64,000 nucleotides of DNA. Origin: Rhodobacter sp. (GTDB taxonomy: Bacteria; Pseudomonadota; Alphaproteobacteria; Rhodobacterales; Rhodobacteraceae). The notes under the pieces were generated by a model. It made no database searches, was not told the DNA's origin, and was given only the letters and a program-made list of their open reading frames with translations. The stretch lies in the NCBI GenBank assembly GCA_027490955.1, contig JAIXXB010000033.1, positions 26,990-90,989 on the forward strand. Reading direction: 5' to 3'. Made by a program: the position numbers and the translations under genes. This document shows positions 25,390 through 33,987 of the stretch, piece by piece; position 1 is the first letter of the stretch, and each line of letters starts with the position of its first letter.

Positions 25390-28300
25390 TTCCAATTCAA
25401 TCAGCAAATCTTTCGCCTCAATCTGGCTGCCCGCATGGACATAGACAGCCTTAATCACGCCCGCGCGGTCGGCGTGGATGCCTGTTTCCATCTTCATCGC
25501 CTCGATGGTCAAGAGCAGGTCACCCGGCAGCACCTTTTGCCCAGCCACGGCTGAAACAGAGGCGATGGAACCGGGCATGGGCGCGCCAATATGGGCGGGG
25601 TTGCCTTCGGCGGCTTTGGGTTTGGCGGCGGTTTTCGCCTTGACCGCGCGGTTGGGCACACGGATCACGCGCGGCTGGCCGTTCAGTTCAAAAAACACCT
25701 TCACCTCGCCGTCATCTTGCGTCTCGCCCACGGCTTGCAGGCGCAGTTCCAGCGTTTTGCCCGGATCGATTTCGATGGAAATCTCTTCGCCCGAGATCAT
25801 GCCATAAAAGAAGGTGCGCGTGGGCAGGGTGCGCACGGGGCCATAGGTTTTGTGGCGGCCCATGTAATCCAAGAACACTTTGGGATACATCAGATAGCCG
25901 TGCAAATCTTCGTCGTCAATTTTCATCCCGCCCAGTTCTGCCGAGACTTTGGCGCGGACAGATTCAAAATCGACAGGGGGCAGGCCCGCACCGGGACGGC
26001 TGGTCAGGGGCTTTTCGCCCTTCAGCACCTTTTTGGTGATGCCTTCGGGCCAGCCGCCATGGGGCTGGCCAAGATTGCCCTTCAGCATATCCACCACCGA
26101 TTCGGGAAAGGCCACATCGACATTGGGGTCTTCGACCTGCGCGCGGCTTAGCCCTTGGGCCACCATCATCAGCGCCATATCGCCCACCACTTTGGACGAA
26201 GGCGTGACCTTGACGATATCGCCAAACATTTGGTTGGCATCCGAATAGGCGCGGGCCACTTCGGGCCAGCGTTCTTCCAGCCCCAAAGACCGCGCCTGCG
26301 CCTTAAGGTTGGTAAACTGCCCACCGGGCATTTCGTGCAAATACACTTCCGATGCGGGGGCGGGCAGGCCCGATTCAAAGGCGGCATATTGGCCGCGCAC
26401 GCCTTCCCAATAATCGGAAATCGCGCGGATCGCGGTGATATCAAGCCCCGTATCGCGCGGGGTGTGGCGCAGCGCCTCGACAATCGAGCCCATGCAAACT
26501 TGGCTGGTGCCGCCCGAAAACGCATCCATGGCCAAATCTACGGCATCTACCCCCGCTTCGGCCGCGGCCAGCACTGTGGCCGATGCTGCGCCCGATGTGT
26601 CATGGGTGTGGAAATGCACAGGCAGGCCGATGTCCTCTTTCAGCGCCTTGACCAGAATACGGGCAGCGGCGGGTTTCAGCAGCCCTGCCATATCTTTCAG
26701 CCCCAGCACATGCGCGCCAGCCTTTTGCAACTCTTGCGCGCGGCTGACATAGTATTTCAAATCATATTTGCTGCGGGCAGGGTCCAGCATATCACCCGTA
26801 TAGCAAATCGTGCCTTCGCAGATTTTGCCCGTCTCCAGCACCGCGTCCATCGACACGCGCATGTTTTCCACCCAATTCAGGCTGTCAAACACGCGAAACA
26901 CATCCACGCCCGTTGCCGCGGCCTGTTTGACAAACCCCTGCACCACATTGTCGGGATAGGTGGTATAGCCCACCCCATTGGCCCCGCGCAGCAGCATTTG
27001 GATCATCAAGTTGGGCATGGCCGCGCGCAGATCGCGCAGGCGCTGCCACGGGCATTCTTGCAAAAAGCGATAGGCCACATCAAATGTTGCCCCGCCCCAT
27101 GCCTCCATGCTGAACAAGTGCGGCAAGCTGGCGGCATAGGCGGGGGCCACTTTGATCATATCGATCGAGCGCATGCGCGTGGCCAGCAGGGACTGGTGCC
27201 CATCGCGCATGGTGGTGTCGGTGATCAGCAGCTTTTGCTGGGCCAGCATCCAATCGGCCACGGCCTTTGGCCCTTGTTCCAGCAGCATTTGGCGCAGGCC
27301 ATCGGGCACGGGGCCAAAGGTTTTCGGCGGCTTTGGCGCACGCGCATGCGCGCTGGGCAAGGGGCGGCCTGCGGTTTCTGGATGCCCGTTGACGGTGATA
27401 TCGGCGATATAGGTCAAGATTTTCGTCGCGCGGTCTTGACGCTTTTTGAACACGAACAGATCGGGGGTCGTGTCGATAAATTTGGTTGTATAGGTGTCGT
27501 TCAGAAACGTGGGATGTTTCAGCAGGTTGATGACGAATTCGATATTGGTGGATACGCCGCGAATGCGAAACTCGCGCAAGGCCCTGTCCATGCGGTTGAT
27601 CGCCGCCTGTGGGGTCTGCGCCCAAGCGGTGACTTTCACCAAAAGGCTGTCGTAATAGCGCGTGATGACCCCGCCTGCATAGGCCGTGCCGCCATCAAGG
27701 CGGATGCCCATGCCCGTGGCGCTGCGATAGGCGGTCAGGCGGCCATAATCGGGGATAAAGTTGTTTTGCGGATCTTCGGTGGTCACGCGGCATTGCACCG
27801 CGTGGCCGTGCAGCTTGATATCCTCTTGATGGGCCATGCCCGTGGCCTGTGCCAGCGTCTTGCCTTCGGCAATCAAGATTTGCGCCTGCACAATATCAAT
27901 GCCTGTGACCTGTTCGGTCACAGTATGTTCGACCTGCACGCGCGGGTTCACCTCGATGAAATAGAACTTGCCATCGTCCATATCCATCAAAAATTCGACT
28001 GTGCCTGCGCATTCATAGCCAACATGGGCGCAAATGCGGCGGCCCAATTCGCAGACCTCGGCGCGCTGCGCCTCGCTTAGGTAGGGCGCAGGGGCGCGTT
28101 CAACCACTTTTTGATTGCGGCGCTGCACTGTGCAATCGCGTTCGAACAAATGATAAATCGCGCCGTGCTTATCGCCCAAAATCTGCACTTCGACATGGCG
28201 CGCGCGCTGGATCATCTTTTCCAGATAGCCCTCGCCATTGCCAAAGGCAGCCTCAGCCTCGCGCCGCCCTTCGCGCACTTTGGCCTCTAACTCGTCAGGG

Positions 28301-28836
28301 CCAAGGATGGGGCGCATGCCGCGCCCGCCGCCGCCCCATGACGCCTTTAGCATCAAAGGATAGCCAACGGCCCCCGCCTCGGCGCGGATCACATCGAAAT
28401 CATCGCCCAAAACTTCGGTGGCGGGGATCACGGGCACCCCTGCCTCCATCGCCACGCGGCGGGCCGATGCCTTGTCGCCCAAGGCGCGCATGGTTTCGGC
28501 CTTTGGGCCGATAAAGGTGATGCCCGCCGCATCACAAGCATCTACAAAATCAGGATTTTCGGACAAAAGCCCATAGCCAGGATGGATGGCATCTGCCCCG
28601 CATTCGCGCGCCACGCGGATGATTTCCTCGATCGACAGATAGGCCCCGACAGGCGATAGGCCCGCGCCAATCAAATAGGCCTCATCTGCCTTAAATCGGT
28701 GCAGCGACAGCTTATCTTCTTCGGCATAAACGGCGACGGTTTTCTTGCCCATTTCATTGGCCGCGCGCATGATGCGAATGGCAATCTCGCCACGGTTCGC
28801 GATCAGAATCTTCTTAAACTCGGTGGGGGCGGTCAT
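25387..28836 (-). CDS. pyc: pyruvate carboxylase
   Basis: 1,149 residues, full length for the single-chain enzyme. Domains in order: biotin carboxylase (FKKILIANRGEIAIRIMRAA, the HPGYGLLSENPDF segment, and the glycine-rich KASWGGGGRGM loop), carboxyltransferase TIM barrel (TDTTMRDGHQSLLATRMR, then GVDVFRVFDSLN), and the biotinyl carrier domain with EAMKMET at the C-terminus. It makes oxaloacetate from pyruvate and bicarbonate with ATP. ATG 28836 is preceded by AGGAG; a frame a few codons longer is open but lacks a site. The C-terminal biotin Lys lies in the AMKM motif. Confidence 0.96.
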   Translation of the reverse strand: MTAPTEFKKILIANRGEIAIRIMRAANEMGKKTVAVYAEEDKLSLHRFKADEAYLIGAGLSPVGAYLSIEEIIRVARECGADAIHPGYGLLSENPDFVDACDAAGITFIGPKAETMRALGDKASARRVAMEAGVPVIPATEVLGDDFDVIRAEAGAVGYPLMLKASWGGGGRGMRPILGPDELEAKVREGRREAEAAFGNGEGYLEKMIQRARHVEVQILGDKHGAIYHLFERDCTVQRRNQKVVERAPAPYLSEAQRAEVCELGRRICAHVGYECAGTVEFLMDMDDGKFYFIEVNPRVQVEHTVTEQVTGIDIVQAQILIAEGKTLAQATGMAHQEDIKLHGHAVQCRVTTEDPQNNFIPDYGRLTAYRSATGMGIRLDGGTAYAGGVITRYYDSLLVKVTAWAQTPQAAINRMDRALREFRIRGVSTNIEFVINLLKHPTFLNDTYTTKFIDTTPDLFVFKKRQDRATKILTYIADITVNGHPETAGRPLPSAHARAPKPPKTFGPVPDGLRQMLLEQGPKAVADWMLAQQKLLITDTTMRDGHQSLLATRMRSIDMIKVAPAYAASLPHLFSMEAWGGATFDVAYRFLQECPWQRLRDLRAAMPNLMIQMLLRGANGVGYTTYPDNVVQGFVKQAAATGVDVFRVFDSLNWVENMRVSMDAVLETGKICEGTICYTGDMLDPARSKYDLKYYVSRAQELQKAGAHVLGLKDMAGLLKPAAARILVKALKEDIGLPVHFHTHDTSGAASATVLAAAEAGVDAVDLAMDAFSGGTSQVCMGSIVEALRHTPRDTGLDITAIRAISDYWEGVRGQYAAFESGLPAPASEVYLHEMPGGQFTNLKAQARSLGLEERWPEVARAYSDANQMFGDIVKVTPSSKVVGDMALMMVAQGLSRAQVEDPNVDVAFPESVVDMLKGNLGQPHGGWPEGITKKVLKGEKPLTSRPGAGLPPVDFESVRAKVSAELGGMKIDDEDLHGYLMYPKVFLDYMGRHKTYGPVRTLPTRTFFYGMISGEEISIEIDPGKTLELRLQAVGETQDDGEVKVFFELNGQPRVIRVPNRAVKAKTAAKPKAAEGNPAHIGAPMPGSIASVSAVAGQKVLPGDLLLTIEAMKMETGIHADRAGVIKAVYVHAGSQIEAKDLLIELE

Positions 28837-28997
28837 GGGCGGCTCCTGCGTCAATTAGCGCTTTCCAGCATAAGGCGGCCTCCGCCGCAAGGGGCGGCGT
28901 GCGGCCTGATGGATTTTTGGGCAAATCAACACAAGGTGCAATGGCACATATCCCAATGCGGCAATTTGGCTGCGCTATATGGGGTGTTTTGCGGGCA

Positions 28998-29037
28998 GGG
29001 GCGGCGATCTGCGCCGCCCCATGCCTAAAATTTAGGC
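28998..29037. other. two hairpins downstream of the MFS gene
   Basis: GGGGCGGCG-ATCTG-CGCCGCCCC (28998-29020) and GCCTAAA-A-TTTAGGC (29023-29037). They lie between the MFS stop and pyc, both genes reading leftward. No long T-run follows, so termination would be inefficient or factor-assisted. Confidence 0.5.
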
Positions 29038-29038
29038 G

Positions 29039-30541
29039 CTACTCGCCCTTAGGCACCATGCGATTGACCAAGGGGATTTCGCGCAAAATCAGCGCCAAAG
29101 CCAGCCCGACCAGCCCCATGGCCATGACAATCCAATAAATCGGATGCAGCGCGGCTGACACGCCTGTGGCCGCCGCGGCCTGCACGGCTGCGGGCAGGGC
29201 GGCAAGGGCTGCGGGCGAGAGGCTGGCGGCATCGGGCAGGCCCGCCGTGGCCGCCATATTGGCAGCAAAAATCGCACCGAACACCGCCACCGAGATGGAT
29301 CCGCCAATTTGGCGGAACATCACGCCCGAGGCTGTGGCCGTGCCCATTTGCTCGCGCGGGACGGCGTTTTGCACAACGGTCGTGGTGACGGGAAAGATCA
29401 ACCCCAGCCCCGTGCCAAACAGCATCAGCGCGGCGCTAAAGAACAGCGCAGTGGTCGCCCCGTCGAACAGGGTCATCAAAAACGCGGCGGTGGCCAGAAT
29501 GCTCATTCCCACAATCGGCAGCAGACGGTAACGCCCTGTGCGGCCCATGTATATGCCCGCGATGGTCGAGGTCAGCACAATGCCAATCGTCATCGGAATC
29601 AGCAAAAACCCCGATTGCGTGGGCGAGTAGCCCAAGGCGATTTGCAGGTATAGCGGCAAAAACGACACAACGCCCAGCATGATCGCCCCTTGCAAAAACG
29701 AAATGCCAGAGGTGGCTGAAAACACATTCAGCGAAAACAGGCCCATGGGCAAAATCGGCTCTGCCGCGCGGGTTTCGGCCCAGATGAAGGCCAAGGTCGA
29801 GGCCAGCGACAGGCCAACCAGCGCCCAAACCAGCGCGCCATCCCATGGCAATTCGCGCCCGCCCAGCGAGCAGACCAAGATGATCAGCGACAGCGCCAGC
29901 GTCAGCAGCGCCGCACCCAGCCAGTCAATCTTGTGGCCAATAAGGGTGGTCTGGGCGGGAAAGTTCAACCCAAACATCAGCACCGCAACCGCGCCAAGCG
30001 GCAGGTTGATCAGAAAAATCCAATGCCAGCTAAACACATCCACAAACCAGCCCCCCATCAGCGGGCCAATCACCGAGGACAGCGAAAAGACGGCGGCAAA
30101 CACGCCTTGCACCTTGCCGCGATCTTTGGGGGCAATCACATCGCCCACTACGGATAGGGCCAGCACAAACAGCCCGCCGCCGCCCAGCCCCTGCACCGCG
30201 CGCGCGGCGATAAGGGCGGTCATGCTGCTTGATGCAGCGCAGGCCAGCGAGCCTGCCAAAAACAGCGCAACTGCGGCAAAGACCATCACCCGCCGCCCAT
30301 AAAGATCGCCCAATTTGCCATAAAGCGGGGCCACGACTGTCGAGGTCAGGATATAGGCGGTAAAGACCCAAGACAGATGATCCAGCCCGCCCAAATCGGC
30401 CACGATGGTCGGCAGGGCAGTCGAGACGACTGTTTGGTCGAGCGCGGCCAGCAAAAGCAGCAGCGCCACGGACAGAATTACAACGAAAATAGACCCCTGC
30501 GGCGCGGCAGGGCTGGCGTGGTCAGAAATGGGGGAGGTCAT
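29039..30541 (-). CDS. 14-TM MFS multidrug/solute exporter (DHA2 family)
   Basis: 500 residues, all hydrophobic segments, with about 14 transmembrane helices. Motif A is present after TM2-3 (GKLGDLYGRR) and motif C-like GPLMGGWF in TM5, typical of drug:H+ antiporters of the EmrB/QacA (DHA2) type. LDQTVVSTALPTI matches the D1 motif of TM1. The expected role is proton-driven efflux of toxic compounds across the inner membrane. No TetR/MarR regulator or membrane-fusion partner is adjacent. It is divergent from the UvrD gene. Confidence 0.88.
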   Translation of the reverse strand: MTSPISDHASPAAPQGSIFVVILSVALLLLLAALDQTVVSTALPTIVADLGGLDHLSWVFTAYILTSTVVAPLYGKLGDLYGRRVMVFAAVALFLAGSLACAASSSMTALIAARAVQGLGGGGLFVLALSVVGDVIAPKDRGKVQGVFAAVFSLSSVIGPLMGGWFVDVFSWHWIFLINLPLGAVAVLMFGLNFPAQTTLIGHKIDWLGAALLTLALSLIILVCSLGGRELPWDGALVWALVGLSLASTLAFIWAETRAAEPILPMGLFSLNVFSATSGISFLQGAIMLGVVSFLPLYLQIALGYSPTQSGFLLIPMTIGIVLTSTIAGIYMGRTGRYRLLPIVGMSILATAAFLMTLFDGATTALFFSAALMLFGTGLGLIFPVTTTVVQNAVPREQMGTATASGVMFRQIGGSISVAVFGAIFAANMAATAGLPDAASLSPAALAALPAAVQAAAATGVSAALHPIYWIVMAMGLVGLALALILREIPLVNRMVPKGE

Positions 30542-30629
30542 GGATCACCTAAAATGCGGGCAATTCGCCCAAAACGCACAGCTATCGGCATGGGCGGGCG
30601 AAGTCAAATTCAGCGGCGCAGGGCGGGCG

Positions 30630-30644
30630 GAACATTCTGCGAAC
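30630..30644. promoter_or_regulatory. LexA (SOS) box upstream of UvrD/PcrA
   Basis: GAAC-ATTCTGC-GAAC is a perfect GTTC-N7-GTTC box read on the other strand, 43 bp upstream of the helicase ATG at 30687. uvrD is a classical SOS gene in E. coli, so this fits a LexA regulon member. Confidence 0.72.
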
Positions 30645-30686
30645 ACGGGCTTTTCATTTGGTAAACTTCTCGTTAGAGTTATCCGC

Positions 30687-33149
30687 ATGAGCGGATATGA
30701 CGAAAGCGAAGCCTTCGAGGCGGCAAATGCGGCATCGGTGCCCCTGTCCCAACGCGCTGTGGCGGCGCGGGGGAGCGATGGGGCCTTGGGCGGGGCTGGC
30801 GCGCAGGTCGATTATTTGGGCGGCCTGAACCCAGCCCAGCGCGCGGGGGTCGAGGCGCTGGATGGCCCCGTGCTGATGCTGGCGGGCGCAGGCACGGGCA
30901 AAACCCGCGCATTGACCGCCCGCATCGTGCATATCATCCGCACGCAGCGGGCCTTTCCCAGCCAGATTTTGGCCGTGACCTTTACCAACAAAGCCGCGCG
31001 CGAGATGAAATTGCGCATCGCCGCCATGCAGGGCGAAGGGGCCGAAGGGCTGGCATGGATGGGCACGTTCCATTCGCTTTCGGTCAAAATCCTGCGCCGC
31101 CATGCCGAATTGGTGGGGCTGAAATCGACCTTCACCATTTTGGACACGGACGATCAGTTGCGTGTGATGCGCGAATTGATCCGCCTTGCCAATATCGACG
31201 AAAAGCGGTGGCCGCCGCGTATGCTGGCCAGCATCATCGATGGGTGGAAAAACCGCGCCTATACCCCCGCGCAAGTGCCCAGTTCCGAGGCGGGCGCGTT
31301 CAACTTTCGTGGAACCGAGTTGTACGAGGCCTATCAGCGCCGCCTTTTGGAATTAAACTGCTGCGATTTTGGTGATTTGCTGCTGCATTGCGTCGAGATT
31401 TTCAAAAACCACCCCGATGTGCTGGCCGATTATCAGCGCCGTTTCCGCTATATTCTGGTGGACGAATACCAAGATACCAATGTGGCGCAATATCTGTGGC
31501 TGCGGCTGCTGGCCAAGGCGCATAAAAACATCTGCTGTGTGGGCGATGATGACCAGTCGATCTATGGCTGGCGCGGGGCCGAGGTGGACAATATCTTGCG
31601 GTTTGAAAAAGACTTTCCCGGCGCGCATGTGGTGCGGCTTGAACAGAATTATCGCTCGACCAAGCATATTTTGGCCGCTGCCAATGGGGTGATTGCGCAA
31701 AACAAATCGCGTCTTGGCAAAACCCTGTTCACCGAAAAGGCGGGTGAAAAGCTGCGCCTGACGGGCTATTGGGATGGCGAGGATGAGGCGCGCGCCATTG
31801 GCGAGACGATCGAGGCGGCCCAGCGCGGCAAGGGCGTGCCGCGCGATTATTCCTTTGATGATATGGCCATTTTGGTGCGCGCATCCCATCAGATGCGCGC
31901 CTTTGAAGACCGCTTTTTGACCATTGGCCTGCCCTACCGCGTGATCGGCGGGCCGCGCTTTTATGAACGCGCCGAAATCCGCGATGCAATGGCCTATTTC
32001 CGCCTTGTGATCAGCCCCGAGGATGATTTGGCCTTTGAGCGTATCATCAACCTGCCCAAGCGGGGGCTGGGCGATGTGGCGATTCAAAAAATTCAAACCA
32101 CGGCGCGGGGGCTGGGGGTGAATCTTTTGGAAGGCGCGCGCGCGCTGCTGGCGCAGGGCGGCATTGGCGGCAAAGGGGCGGCGCAACTGCGTCTGTTTAT
32201 CGATAATATGGATCGCTGGCACGCGCTGCTGGGCCAAGCGGTGGCAGGGCAGGGCAGCGATGGCGCCGCCGTGATCGAACCGCTGACCCCTGCAAAAACC
32301 CTGACCCATATCGCGCTGGCCGAGATGATTTTGGACGAATCTGGCTATACCGCCATGTGGCAAAACGAAAAAACCCCCGAGGCCGAGGGGCGGCTGGAAA
32401 ACCTGAAAGAATTGATCAAGGCGCTAGAGGGTTTTGACAGCCTGCAAGGGTTTTTGGAACATGTCAGCCTGATCATGGAAAATGACAGCGAAGAGGCGGC
32501 GGAAAAAGTCACCATCATGACGCTGCACGCGGCCAAAGGCTTGGAATTTCCTGTGGTGTTTTTGCCGGGTTGGGAAGAAGGGCTGTTTCCCAGCCAGCGC
32601 AGCATGGACGAATCTGGCCAAAAGGGCCTAGAGGAAGAGCGCCGCCTTGCCTATGTGGGCATCACGCGGGCCGAAGAGTTGTGCTATATTTCCTTTGCCA
32701 GCAATCGGCGCGTCTATGGGCAATGGCAAAGCCAGTTGCCCAGCCGCTTTATCGATGAATTGCCCGCAGCCCATGTCGATGTGCAGACCCCGCCCAGCCT
32801 CAGCGGCGGCGGTTACGGCGCGGCGGCCCCCAGTTTTTCCGCGGCCTTTGACGACCGCGTCGCCAATGCCGATGGCTATGACAGCCCCGGCTGGCGGCGC
32901 ATGCAAGATCGCGGCAATCAGCGCGGCCTCTCGCAACCGCGCGAGGCGCGCCATATGACCATCGATGCGCAGGCGCTGTCGGCCTATGGGATGGGGGATC
33001 GGGTGTTCCACCAGAAATTCGGCTATGGCGAGGTGATCGCGACCGAAGGCAATAAGCTGGTGGTGGAATTTGACCATGCGGGCGAAAAACATGTGGTGGC
33101 CAGTTGGGTCATCCCCGCCCATCAGGCCGAGAGTGACGTGCCGTTTTAA
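30687..33149 (+). CDS. uvrD: UvrD/PcrA superfamily 1 DNA helicase
   Basis: 820 residues. Helicase motifs in order: Q motif LNPAQRAGV, Walker A GAGTGKTR, motif Ia FTNKAAREMK, GTFHSL, motif II DEYQDTN, motif III GDDDQSIYGWRGA, motif IV EQNYRS, motif V TLHAAKGLEFPVVFL and motif VI EERRLAYVGITRA, with a C-terminal PcrA-type tail (GDRVFHQKFGYGEVI, a Tudor-like RNAP-binding region). It unwinds DNA 3' to 5' in nucleotide-excision and mismatch repair. The start is at ATG 30687; longer frames run into the MFS promoter region. The LexA box supports SOS induction. Confidence 0.95.
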   Translation: MSGYDESEAFEAANAASVPLSQRAVAARGSDGALGGAGAQVDYLGGLNPAQRAGVEALDGPVLMLAGAGTGKTRALTARIVHIIRTQRAFPSQILAVTFTNKAAREMKLRIAAMQGEGAEGLAWMGTFHSLSVKILRRHAELVGLKSTFTILDTDDQLRVMRELIRLANIDEKRWPPRMLASIIDGWKNRAYTPAQVPSSEAGAFNFRGTELYEAYQRRLLELNCCDFGDLLLHCVEIFKNHPDVLADYQRRFRYILVDEYQDTNVAQYLWLRLLAKAHKNICCVGDDDQSIYGWRGAEVDNILRFEKDFPGAHVVRLEQNYRSTKHILAAANGVIAQNKSRLGKTLFTEKAGEKLRLTGYWDGEDEARAIGETIEAAQRGKGVPRDYSFDDMAILVRASHQMRAFEDRFLTIGLPYRVIGGPRFYERAEIRDAMAYFRLVISPEDDLAFERIINLPKRGLGDVAIQKIQTTARGLGVNLLEGARALLAQGGIGGKGAAQLRLFIDNMDRWHALLGQAVAGQGSDGAAVIEPLTPAKTLTHIALAEMILDESGYTAMWQNEKTPEAEGRLENLKELIKALEGFDSLQGFLEHVSLIMENDSEEAAEKVTIMTLHAAKGLEFPVVFLPGWEEGLFPSQRSMDESGQKGLEEERRLAYVGITRAEELCYISFASNRRVYGQWQSQLPSRFIDELPAAHVDVQTPPSLSGGGYGAAAPSFSAAFDDRVANADGYDSPGWRRMQDRGNQRGLSQPREARHMTIDAQALSAYGMGDRVFHQKFGYGEVIATEGNKLVVEFDHAGEKHVVASWVIPAHQAESDVPF

Positions 33150-33217
33150 CCCCCCGCTTGGCCAGCGCCGCGCCGCGCCAAGGCCGCAAATTTTGCATCA
33201 AACCCCCAAAATACAAA

Positions 33218-33245
33218 CGGCACCCCGTGGGAGGACGGGGTGCCG
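33218..33245 (-). ncRNA. CcsR/cuckoo-type hairpin RNA 6 and terminator
   Basis: An 11-bp stem, CGGCACCCCGT paired with ACGGGGTGCCG, with loop GGGAGG on the plus strand, so CCTCCC in the transcript. It is followed on the minus strand by TTTGTATTTT, so it also acts as the transcription terminator of the array. It is the most distal of six such hairpins. Confidence 0.75.
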
Positions 33246-33252
33246 AATATGC

Positions 33253-33277
33253 GCGCGCTGTGGGAGGACAGGCGCGC
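33253..33277 (-). ncRNA. CcsR/cuckoo-type hairpin RNA 5
   Basis: GCGCGC-TGT stem pairing with ACA-G-GCGCGC, one bulged G, loop CCTCCC in the transcript. Part of the array downstream of the DUF1127 gene. Confidence 0.7.
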
Positions 33278-33285
33278 CGAGCAGC

Positions 33286-33308
33286 CATCTGGGGAGGAGG
33301 ATCAGATG
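33286..33308 (-). ncRNA. CcsR/cuckoo-type hairpin RNA 4
   Basis: Stem CATCTG/CAGATG, with the transcript loop ATCCTCCTCCC containing a perfect CCTCCTCCC anti-Shine-Dalgarno-like motif. Confidence 0.75.
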
Positions 33309-33319
33309 ACCATCCCACA

Positions 33320-33346
33320 GCGCCAAGGGAGGGAGGGAGGAGGCGC
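33320..33346 (-). ncRNA. CcsR/cuckoo-type hairpin RNA 3
   Basis: Stem GCGCC/GGCGC, with the long pyrimidine loop TCCTCCCTCCCTCCC in the transcript, preceded by CC, so CCTCCTCCC is present. Confidence 0.72.
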
Positions 33347-33370
33347 GGTGGAAACACTATAAAGATGCGA

Positions 33371-33397
33371 CGGCGCAAGGGAGGGAGGAGCGCGCCG
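33371..33397 (-). ncRNA. CcsR/cuckoo-type hairpin RNA 2
   Basis: Stem CGGCGC/GCGCCG, transcript loop GCTCCTCCCTCCCTT, a CTCCTCCC-containing pyrimidine loop. Confidence 0.7.
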
Positions 33398-33409
33398 CCG
33401 CGCCATGAT

Positions 33410-33440
33410 CGGCCCCTTGGGAGAGAGAGGAGCAGGGCCG
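33410..33440 (-). ncRNA. CcsR/cuckoo-type hairpin RNA 1
   Basis: Stem CGGCCC/GGGCCG around a pyrimidine loop CTGCTCCTCTCTCTCCC in the transcript. It is the first hairpin after the DUF1127 stop codon (8 bp), and is more divergent in its loop. Confidence 0.6.
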
Positions 33441-33448
33441 TTCAGGAA

Positions 33449-33667
33449 TTACTTGCTGCCGTAAGCAGCCTCATGGGCGATATCGCCCAGAATGGCGCGG
33501 TGAATGCCCAGATCTGCCAAATCGCGATCCGACAGGCTGTTCAATTCGCGCAGCGTGCTCAGGTAGACTTGACGCTGACGCAGTGCTGCGATGATCCCAG
33601 CCTTTGCCGACAGAACGCGCGACAGCAGCGAAATTTGCGTAGAACGGGTTGCGGTAACGTATGCCAT
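33449..33667 (-). CDS. DUF1127 small protein (CcaF1-like)
   Basis: 72 residues with a C-terminal DUF1127 core, LRELNSLSDRDLADLGIHR, and several Arg in the N-terminal part. In Rhodobacter sphaeroides the DUF1127 protein RSP_6037 (CcaF1) is an RNA-binding protein co-transcribed with the CcsR sRNAs, and the arrangement here is the same: DUF1127 gene followed by CCUCCUCCC-loop hairpins. Start ATG 33667 has GAGG upstream. Expression is predicted to be stress-induced, mainly by analogy. Confidence 0.85.
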   Translation of the reverse strand: MAYVTATRSTQISLLSRVLSAKAGIIAALRQRQVYLSTLRELNSLSDRDLADLGIHRAILGDIAHEAAYGSK

Positions 33668-33738
33668 GAGAGCCTCACTCTTTTTCTTTGCGCCGTGTCT
33701 TGGCCGAATGCCGCGACTTGTCTTGCGCTGATGAGGGC

Positions 33739-33767
33739 AATATGCCCCTTATGCTGCACCTGCACAA
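33739..33767 (-). promoter_or_regulatory. candidate promoter for the DUF1127-hairpin RNA transcript
   Basis: On the minus strand TTGTGC and CATATT are separated by 17 bp, about 72 bp upstream of the DUF1127 start. The CATATT -10 is compatible with RpoH-type promoters that drive this locus in R. sphaeroides, but the -35 is only a partial match. Confidence 0.35.
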
Positions 33768-33841
33768 TCCCGCGCAGGCGCAATGCCGCCATGCAGCGTG
33801 CGCATGGCTGGCCGTCATGAATTTGTCATAAATTACAATGT

Positions 33842-33871
33842 GTTCGCACAAGAAATGTGCAGAATGCGAAC
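33842..33871. other. nested inverted repeats upstream of mrp
   Basis: GTTCGCA (33842) pairs with TGCGAAC (33865), and an internal GCACA-AGAAA-TGTGC is a second, competing palindrome. It lies in the 320-bp gap between the DUF1127 gene and mrp. No other recognisable feature except the candidate promoter was seen in that gap. It does not fit the LexA GTTC-N7-GTTC spacing. Confidence 0.4.
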
Positions 33872-33987
33872 TTTGCCTTGCGGCAATGGCAAATGCTGCG
33901 ACTGCAAAGGTGGCGGCGCGATGCTGCTTTGGCCTTGTTCTTTTGGGAAAAACGCACAAGTTGGCACAGGTAGGCAAGGAGCATAGC

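Noticed and set aside
26155..28080. Long plus-strand open frame antisense to pyruvate carboxylase
   Set aside because: It is the mirror of strongly conserved pyc coding sequence and has no recognisable domain; high GC produces such shadow frames.
33218..33440. CRISPR-like look of the repeated GGGAGGA hairpins
   Set aside because: The repeats are not direct repeats of constant length with unique spacers; each is an independent palindrome with different arms, and there are no cas genes.
33842..33871. LexA box in the DUF1127-mrp gap
   Set aside because: GTTC half-sites do not have the required N7 spacing in either orientation.
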